DNA from: Cymbomonas tetramitiformis
Lineage: Eukaryota; Chlorophyta; Pyramimonadophyceae; Pyramimonadales; Pyramimonadaceae
Direction of reading: 5' to 3'
NCBI GenBank assembly: GCA_001247695.2
Contig: LGRX02034730.1
Span: 1-39,828, forward strand
Length of the DNA: 39,828 nt
Positions within the stretch are counted from its first letter, which is position 1, and each line of letters starts with the position of its first letter. Both the position numbers and the translations under genes were made by a program. Under the pieces are notes generated by a model that saw only the letters and a list, made by a program, of their open reading frames with translations, had not been told where the DNA came from and made no database searches. Positions 33,432 to 39,828 of the stretch are shown here, piece after piece.

Positions 33432-33576
33432 TCCGGGCGCCCGGATTGTGCCTAAAAACGTAGAAACCCTGATGTAAAGGTGACAAACCGGACTTTTGCC
33501 GAATGTTGAAGGTATTTAATTCCGACCGCCCGGAACTACGTTCCCACGCGCCGGACCATGGGTCCGGGCGCCCGGA
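33432..33576. repeat. TCCGGGCGCCCGGA palindromes
   Basis: A 14-bp perfect palindrome at 33432-33445 and 33563-33576. A longer 16-bp version is at 36098-36113, in the right arm of T1. Half-sites lie between (GACCGCCCGGAAC, GCGCCGGACC). Confidence 0.8.
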
Positions 33577-33642
33577 ATGCATCTGAAAACCTTACAAGTC
33601 CGGTCAGACAACTCACACTTCTTACAAGGATTCGCAGGAATA

Positions 33643-33990
33643 ATGGTTAGGCAAAGGCGTGGACTAGCTCGAAACGAGAACGCGGAAGGCACTCCATGCC
33701 CATGCGATCAATGCAGCCTCCGATTTTGCTACTCCAAAAAACAGATTAAGCGGCATTTGATCCTACATCCGCCCGTCGCACGCCTCTCCAATGACCGAGA
33801 TCATGAAGAAAACGACTCTCTTGACGGTGCCGAAAGTGTGAATGATGACGGTGAGACGGATCCACCATCAGAGACGGACGAAGAGGAAGAACACGAGGAT
33901 GACACATATCTTCATGACCATGCCGAACGGATGCTCCGGAAGATCCGTGAAAACTTCTTCAGCCCGATTGAGTATGCATCGTCCGACTCG
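33643..33990 (+). CDS. zinc-finger exon in T1 (possible transposase or regulator, partial)
   Basis: ATG at 33643 opens 116 codons ending at a strong donor (GACTCG then GTGAGT at 33991). Near residue 20 is CPCDQCSLRF...IKRHLILH, a C2H2-type finger (C-x2-C-x13-H-x3-H, one residue longer than the classic spacing). It is followed by a long acidic tract (ETDEEEEHEDD) and ERMLRKIRENFF. A single N-terminal finger followed by an acidic linker is seen in several eukaryotic DNA-transposon proteins, but no catalytic domain is visible here. The next exon was not found; downstream is repeat DNA. It may be the first exon of a degraded transposase gene, or a captured host exon. Confidence 0.5.
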
Positions 33991-34159
33991 GTGAGTTCTA
34001 AATCCCGTCCAAGCCGTTGGAACCATTGCGTTTAACAATATCCAAGCCCCGTCCAAGCCTTTGGAACAACCTTGGATTCCCCCACGAAGAAGAGTCCAAG
34101 CATCGTCCAAGCCTTTGGAACACCTTTAGAGCCATCACTTAATGTATCGGTCACGTTAA

Positions 34160-34440
34160 ATTGACCTGGAAAGTGATTTTCGAATTTTGGATTTGGTTTT
34201 TTTGCTCTACGTTAGATTTCGAAATTTCGATTTGGCTGATTTTGCTCTACGTTAGATTTTCAGATTTCAGTCTTCGGGATGCTGGATTTTCGAATTTTGG
34301 ATTTGTTTTTTGCTCTACGTTAGATTTTCGAAATTTCGATTTGGCTGATTTTGCTCTACGTTAGATTTCAGATTTCAGTCTTCGGGATCCTGGATTTCGA
34401 ATTTTGATTTGTTTTTTTGCTCTACGTTAGATTTCGTGGG
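34160..34440. repeat. ~115-bp AT-rich tandem repeat
   Basis: About two and a half units containing GCTCTACGTTAGATTT, TCGAAATTTCGATTTGGCTG and CAGATTTCAGTCTTCGGGAT. Confidence 0.9.
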
Positions 34441-34659
34441 TCAGCTTCGGAACACTGGGTTTCGGACTTTGGGATGCATATCTTAAATTGGAGTGCTTCG
34501 CAAATACAGGCAATTAATGCCAATTATCTTGCCTGCACGGACCACCTGGTGCCCGTCCGTCATAGAAGCCTCCCTTTAACATGGGGATGTTGGACGGTTA
34601 GAGTACTGACCACGACGGGTGGGTTACTCTACACGAGTAGCACACCGGAAGTGGCCAGG

Positions 34660-34725
34660 CTCGAAAATCGTCCATCCCTTTCCACAAGATTGGGGCCCGG
34701 TAGAGACCCGGGTGCGATTTTCGAG
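34660..34725. other. nested stem-loop
   Basis: CTCGAAAATCG (34660-34670) pairs exactly with CGATTTTCGAG (34715-34725). Within the loop CCCGG and CCGGG (about 34696-34712) can form a second hairpin. Part of a 34,560-34,850 unique segment with no supported ORF. Possibly a structured RNA or a transposon-internal site; function unknown. Confidence 0.4.
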
Positions 34726-35069
34726 GAGCATTTCTCCTGAAAGGAAGAGTGCTCTGGTGTGGTTGTTGTCTCGAACAGGGACACGAGCCAGACTCAGCCC
34801 CACGAAAGGGATTGCTTTTCTTCGATGGCGCATGCCGCTTTAACGCGTCGCCGGATTTGAGGCAAGCCTCGTTCGGAGTAGCACTCTGCTCAGAATAAGG
34901 TCAACAGTGGACCCGGGACTACGGGCGCCTTGGATCCAATTTAACAGCTTCCAAGTCACTTCACTTAGTGTATCGGTCTCGTTGAGCACCACGTGCTGCC
35001 AAGTCAGAACCTACCAGTTGAAAATATACTGTAATATATAACACGCATTGTACAGATAATACTAACTTA

Positions 35070-36130
35070 CTTGGAGTTCCAAAGGGGTTCCGAAGGCTTG
35101 GATGCGCCTTGGAATCCGTCAAACGCAAGTTCCGAAGCGGTTCCAAACCATTGGACTAAGCCTGGACACCATAAGATATCGCATCCATAATCGTTCCAAA
35201 GGCTTGGACGGTCTTGAACTGCACGTAGCAAGAATGATCGGTCCAGAGAATTATCAGTCTATATATCAAGCACTTGCTCATAGCGTTCCGCTCTCAGATC
35301 GGGAAGTTCCAAGGGCTTGGAATTTCGGAACACGCTCCCGTGTTGCCCAGAGACTGGGCCTATGGGGTTCCAAGGGCTTGGAATCTTTTGAAACCCGCGC
35401 TCGTGCTGCGCAGAGACCGGTCCTATGGGGTTCCAAGCCGTGGAGCCTCCGGGCTCGAGCTTCATTCCTCGTACTAACAAGGTCCAAGGGCTTGGAATTT
35501 TTTGAAACCCACGCCCGTGCTGCGCAGAGACCGATCCTATGGGGTTCCAAGCCGTTGAGCCTCCGGGTTTGAGCTTCATTCCTCGTACTAACAAGGTCCA
35601 AGGGCTTGGAATCTTTTGAAACCCTCGCACGTGCTGCGCTGAGACCGGTCCAATGGGGTTCCAAGCCGTTGAGCCTCCGGGTTCGAGCTTCATTACTCGT
35701 ACTAGCAAGTTCCAAAGGCTTGGAATCTTTTGAAACCACGCCCGTGCTGCGCGGAGACCGGTCCGATGGGGTTCCAAGCCGTTGAACCTCCGATTTCAGA
35801 CTCCCGACCTCAGACTGGAAAGTTCCAAAGGCTTGGAATTGTCCAAAATGAATTCCAAACCGTTGGAACCGCCTTGGACCGACGACCTCGGTCATACGTA
35901 ATCCGAGGACATAGGTCCAACGGCTTGGAATCGACCAGGACCCATTGGACTAACAAATTTCGGTCCAGCCCCTTGGAACCCCGTAGGACCATCGGCTTGG
36001 AACCCCATAGGACTCCTAGGGAAAAACCCAAAGCTTCACCTTGCAATTCCTGGCGGTTTCCAAAGGCTTGGAATTTTACCAAATATTTTCAGGACGGTTC
36101 CGGGCGCCCGGAATGGTGCCGTCCAAGCCT
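35070..36130. repeat. T1 right arm: CCAAGGGCTTGG palindromes with ~113-bp tandem units
   Basis: The same palindromic motif as the left arm. Between about 35310 and 35790 it is organised as four to five ~113-bp units with CTCGTACTAACAAGGTCC, TTTTGAAACCC, GTGCTGCGCAGAGACCGGTC and GGGGTTCCAAGCCGTTGAGC. Long minus-strand ORFs here are made of the repeat. Confidence 0.9.
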
Positions 36131-36424
36131 TTGGAATAATCCCTATTTTGTAGGGTCTCTTAGATGGGGTTCAGTTATCATCTGATTATAGACGGAATTC
36201 TGAGGCGGTTTACACGAGGGGGTATGGCTTGAAAAATGCAGTGAATATGTATTTTTCAGGGTGTTTCGTTGTTTTCGCTTGCGGTGGCAAGTTTTTTCTA
36301 CCCTGTCGGCGATCTCGCGGTATATTTTCCATTTCACATGGTGGATATGAGTCTAAAGGCAATGTGTGTCACGTGTATGACCCGATATAATGCTTCAGAA
36401 TGATAATAAATAGCTAAGACCTTA

Positions 36425-36489
36425 GGGTATGGTTAACCCACCGTAACGCCTCGTTACGGTGGGTTACCCCACCGTATCCCCAATAGACA
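36425..36489. repeat. T1 right terminal inverted repeat
   Basis: Two tandem copies of the GGTGGGTTAACC palindrome family (one with TTACCCC), ending CCCCAATAGACA. Matches the left end in inverted orientation and the isolated terminus at 12001-12062. Confidence 0.8.
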
Positions 36490-39400
36490 ATGATGCCTAC
36501 ACAGAGGAGAAGCTCGATGCTGACTCCTCGCTTTCCTTGCTGACCTGTTTCCGTGAGACACGGGCAGTGCACAGGAACGCGGGGACGAAACTCAAGTCCC
36601 CACTAACGGCTGCTTTCTACAATGATGCAGGTTCGCATCACGGCGGAAGCCGTGGTGCACATGGCCGCAGGGGAGTCCCTGACCGCACCTCTTCCCGTCA
36701 GTACATTCCGCCTCGTCGCACTAACCCTTTTAAAGGGATTGGCTCTGGTTACCGTGCAGGAGTCTTTCCCCGCAAGGGTGGTAAGACGGGCGGTAAGGGC
36801 AAGCAGAGATCCGCCAAAGGCAAGGGCAAGGGCAAGTCCCGTGTCGTCTTTGATCGGCAGACCCAGCAGTTCCGAGGGGAATGCTGGACCTGTGGGTCAA
36901 AGGGGCACAGGGCTGCCGACTGCCCGAAGCTGATGTCGGCTCATGCTTTCCACCTAGACCCGAAGCTGCTTGCGGAGCATGCTCGGACGGAGATCCTAGC
37001 CGCCCAGTTTCAGACTGCCTACGAGGAGTCTGAACAGGCACTAGAGTCCTTCTGTCTGTTGCACGGCACTCCAGCAGTTGTCGGGTACCAGGAGGACTCG
37101 TGCTCTGACAGTGAGGGTGAGGAGAGTTCTCACTCCGCCAGTCAGGAGCACGGGGACTCCGATGAGTCTGACGACGATGGGGACTGGGACGGCCTCTCCG
37201 AGGCTCAACAACAGGAGTGGGACCGCCTACAACAACATGCGGAAGCCAAATTCCACAAGTTTTGTGCACAGTCCGAGAATGTCTCGTTGCCACTCGGAAG
37301 AGTGCACTTCGGGATGTTCCGGACCGGCACAGAACAGAAGGCTTGTGACCCCTTTCCCACTCCCCCATACTTGCTGCCTGACATCCTTGCTTCTGCACCT
37401 GCCTCTGCACAGCATGATGCACCTCTCGAGGTATCACAGCACTCACCACAGTCCACGGCTGCGGTGGTGCTCGCCTGTTGCAGAGAGTACCACTCCGGCC
37501 GGACACAGCAGACACCGCACGGGTCAGCTCTTGTGGATCATGCTCCGCAGGACCGAGCAGACTCGTCGGTGGTGTCTGCTAGACTGTTTGCAGCACAGTG
37601 TGAGTCACTATCCTCGCCCGTCCACCACACGCACACCGTCCATGCACTCACAGAGACTTGTCCCCTGTTTGCAGGAATGACGGTGGTGCAGGATGACAGT
37701 GAGGACAGTGACATGTACACGGCACCGGCACCCACCGAGCACTCTTCCCCACACCACACTCACAGTGCATCTTTGTTGAGGGAGGGGTCACGGAGCAGTG
37801 CGGTGCCCCCGCCTGCTTCCCCCCTGTCTGCTCCAGGGAAATCCCTGGAGCAGGTTCACTGGGAGCGGGTGTGGGAGGAGGACTACAGGTCCCCTACCGT
37901 TTGCCACGGTAACCTTTTGCCATCAAAGAGTTCACTAGGAGCTAGGGGTGTAGCCCCTCTGGTGACGCCCCCGCCACCTGGCCCTCCTGACTTGTTGCTG
38001 TCTGATGCAGGCTCTGCCGTGTCGGTGTCCCCACCAGCCAGTGAGCACCGGGTGCACACTGGGGGCACTGCCACGGCCCCAAACTTTAACTCAATCAATC
38101 TTGGAGGTCGCCCTACAGAAGGGAGTCTCTCCCGCTCTTTCCTTCAGCAGTGTCCTCCTGTCCCCGCTCCGGTCCATAAGTCGCTTGACCTGACTAGTGA
38201 CACGCACATGTCTGACACACAGGCACCACCTCCACCGCCACGGCGTGTCGGTAGAGGTGGTGTCTCTATCTTCCGGTGTGCATTCATGTCCTTCGCCCTG
38301 TTCACTTGCTTCCTGGCAAGTGCTTCGGCGGAGGCCCTCTCAGCCGCAGCACCTGTTCAGGGAGTGTGGTACGGATTGACATTGTGTCAACCGGGGGGGG
38401 AGATGGGAGGTGGGCAAAGCAGTACTGCAGTCAGTCAGTACAGTCAATCAGTCCAGTTAGTCCAGTCAGTTTGGTCTGGGGATGGTGGTTTATCCGATGG
38501 TGGCTTACCTGATCGTGGCACTGGTGTCACTCCTGATTGGTCTGCCACCCGGCAGTGTTCCTCTGGTGATGGTTCTGGGTATTCCTCTGGTTCCGACTGG
38601 TATTGGCAGTATGACTCTGGTCAGCACCGCCACTATGGTTCTCCTCGTGGCTCCGACGGTTCCCCACCAGCCAGCTCAGCCCAGATCTGTCTCCTTCAGG
38701 CGCTTGAGAAGCGGCGCCAGAGGTACAGAGCAGTATCAGCTCTGCTCCTGACAGCCTTCCTTGGCATAGTCTTGACATGTCTCTACCAGAGTGTCTATGA
38801 GGAGTTCCTCGTCGAGGCTCACTTTGAGGCTGGTCACCACCTGTCACCGATCTCCGCTGTCTGCAGCCATGTGACTCAGACTCCGCTCTACGGCGCCATG
38901 CAGTATGTAGGCGACACGGCTCTGGAGATGTGTACCTGGTTTGGACTATTCTGTGCACCCCCTTCAGTCATCTTCTCCCAGGACCCCATGATACATCTGT
39001 ACTCTATCACCAGTTCTGGCACTGATGGCATTGTCTGTGACTCCGGTGCAACCGGCAATATCACCGGGTCCAGACACAGGATCACTGACCTTGATACCAG
39101 CAGGACCATATCCTTCAGTACAGTCATGACTGGACCCGCTTCACGGACTGATGGAACTGGCACACTGAGACTGATCGGCGGAGACATACTGACTGGTGAC
39201 ATTGATGAGTATAGCATTCCTGGCTGCCATTTCAAACACGGCGCCAAAACCCTCCTGTCAACCCGAGTTATGCTCCGGGAGGGTTTCTCATCACCTGACT
39301 TCATCAGTATGACATATACCCATCTTGACTCTGGCCGGACATACTCTATCATTGATGATGGCACAGACTATCTTTGGGCAGAGCCAGAGTCAGCAGATGT

Positions 39401-39828
39401 CAGCTTTCAGGCCTTTCAGGGCAATAAGAAGAAGCACAGATCAGGGGACCCATCCGACTGGATGTGGTCCAACAGTCAGTACAGTGCCCGGGCTACTACT
39501 CATGGGTCTCCTACGGCTACGGCCGAGCTGGGGGAACCAGCCTTTGATGTCTCTATGTTCGGCGACTCTCTCCCAGTCGGAGAGGGCAATAATCACCCTG
39601 CTCTGCAGCACTATCACAGTCAGAACAGTATATTCTCCGTCCAATTGACTGGTTATTACTTCTATGCTAATCCGCCATTCACTATATCTATTCTGGACCG
39701 CCTTTTCACTAAAGGCAATGCTGACTTTCCTCTGGACCCTCATAATACTGTATATTTCTGGATAGTTCCCTATATGCCATCCCACAGGATCTGGCATAAG
39801 ACCTGTACTATGGAGGTATTACATATCT
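36490..39828 (+). CDS. element B gag-pol continuation: CCHC knuckle, long spacer with hydrophobic segments, aspartic protease (runs off window)
   Basis: Open frame from 36447 to the window end, over 1,100 codons; element sequence starts at 36490. The first residues (DAYTEEKLDADSSLSLL) complete the Gag region broken at 30127. A Gly/Lys-rich basic stretch leads to a canonical CCHC knuckle, CWTCGSKGHRAADC (36882-36923). AAQFQTAYEESEQ follows, as in element A. A spacer of about 700 codons comes next, acidic then Pro/Ser-rich. It has hydrophobic segments at about 38266-38350 (FMSFALFTCFLASASAEAL) and 38725-38795 (ALLLTAFLGIVLTCLYQSVY) and a Tyr/Gly/Ser-rich part between them. The protease follows: DGIVCDSGATGNITG (DSG at 39039), a flap-like GTGTLRLIGG and TLLSTRVMLREGF, matching the copia LLSVSxLxxxG signature. 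Integrase and reverse transcriptase would lie beyond the window. Confidence 0.85.

Larger units (their letters stand above)
30128..36489. mobile_element. T1: 6,362-bp TIR element inserted in element B gag
   Basis: Ends are TGTCTATTGGG (30128-30138) and its complement CCCAATAGACA (36479-36489), flanked by ATGA on both sides (30124-30127 and 36490-36493). Just inside each end is a TACGGTGGG...CCCACCGTA palindrome; on the left it is a perfect 26-bp one (30144-30169). About 340 bp further in, an ACAAAATA-GGATTATTCCAA block recurs inverted (about 30467-30492 and 36131-36156). The interior is full of CCAAGGCTTGG-type palindromes, arranged mainly in two arms (30480-31430 and 35070-36130). Between them are short ORFs, satellites and a zinc-finger exon. 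No complete transposase is recognised. Related terminus: 12001-12062. Confidence 0.85.

Noticed and set aside
34560..34850. tRNA-derived SINE
   Set aside because: Several GGTTCGA-like and GGTTAGAGTA phrases occur but no tRNA fold, tail or flanking duplication could be shown.
35259..35895. Minus-strand ORFs of 172-205 codons
   Set aside because: Composed of the ~113-bp tandem unit and CCAAGGCTTGG repeats of T1.
36730..37515. 261-codon minus-strand ORF
   Set aside because: Lies opposite the well-supported element B Gag frame, whose homology to element A is clear.

Overview
The window is eukaryotic DNA dominated by mobile elements and satellites. One host gene can be recognised: a split SPFH/band-7 (prohibitin/stomatin-type) gene at about 6.07-10.5 kb. 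At least nine exons join in frame through GT-AG introns. Spliceosomal introns, nested LTR elements, long terminal-inverted-repeat (TIR) elements and minisatellites point to a large, intron-bearing genome. An alga or other protist is plausible, but the sequence does not settle the species. No bacterial operons, rRNA or CRISPR are present.

Layout. 0-6 kb: a possible LTR edge with a copia-type primer site, a 28-bp minisatellite, a minus-strand gag relic, and mostly gene-poor DNA with a few repeats and two uncertain minus-strand ORFs. 6-10.5 kb: the SPFH gene, with a 49-bp minisatellite inside its largest visible intron. 10.5-16.7 kb: gene-poor DNA holding one end of a TIR element (12.0 kb) and a decayed Ty3/gypsy integrase (14.2-14.7 kb). 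16,746-27,248: a complete LTR element, here called A, with 186/182-bp LTRs and a GTAGC target duplication. It carries gag-like sequence but no protease, integrase or reverse transcriptase that I can see. It is itself interrupted by a probable 5.2-kb inverted-repeat insertion (T2) and a ~260-bp insertion in gag. 27.25-28.93 kb: probable leader/LTR sequence of a second element, interrupted by an ~830-bp element with terminal repeats. 28,936 to the window end: a copia-like element, here called B, whose gag is split by a 6,362-bp TIR element (T1).

How the parts relate. A, B and the relic near 1.9 kb share homologous Gag sequence. Excising T1 together with one copy of its ATGA target duplication restores the B Gag reading frame, and the rejoined protein aligns with the A Gag across the junction. 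B then runs open from the CCHC knuckle to an aspartic protease (DSG) and off the window. Between knuckle and protease lies about 700 codons of acidic, proline-rich sequence with hydrophobic segments, which is unusual for copia elements. T1 is filled with palindromic CCAAGGCTTGG-type motifs and carries a zinc-finger exon, so it may be a poorly described DNA transposon family.
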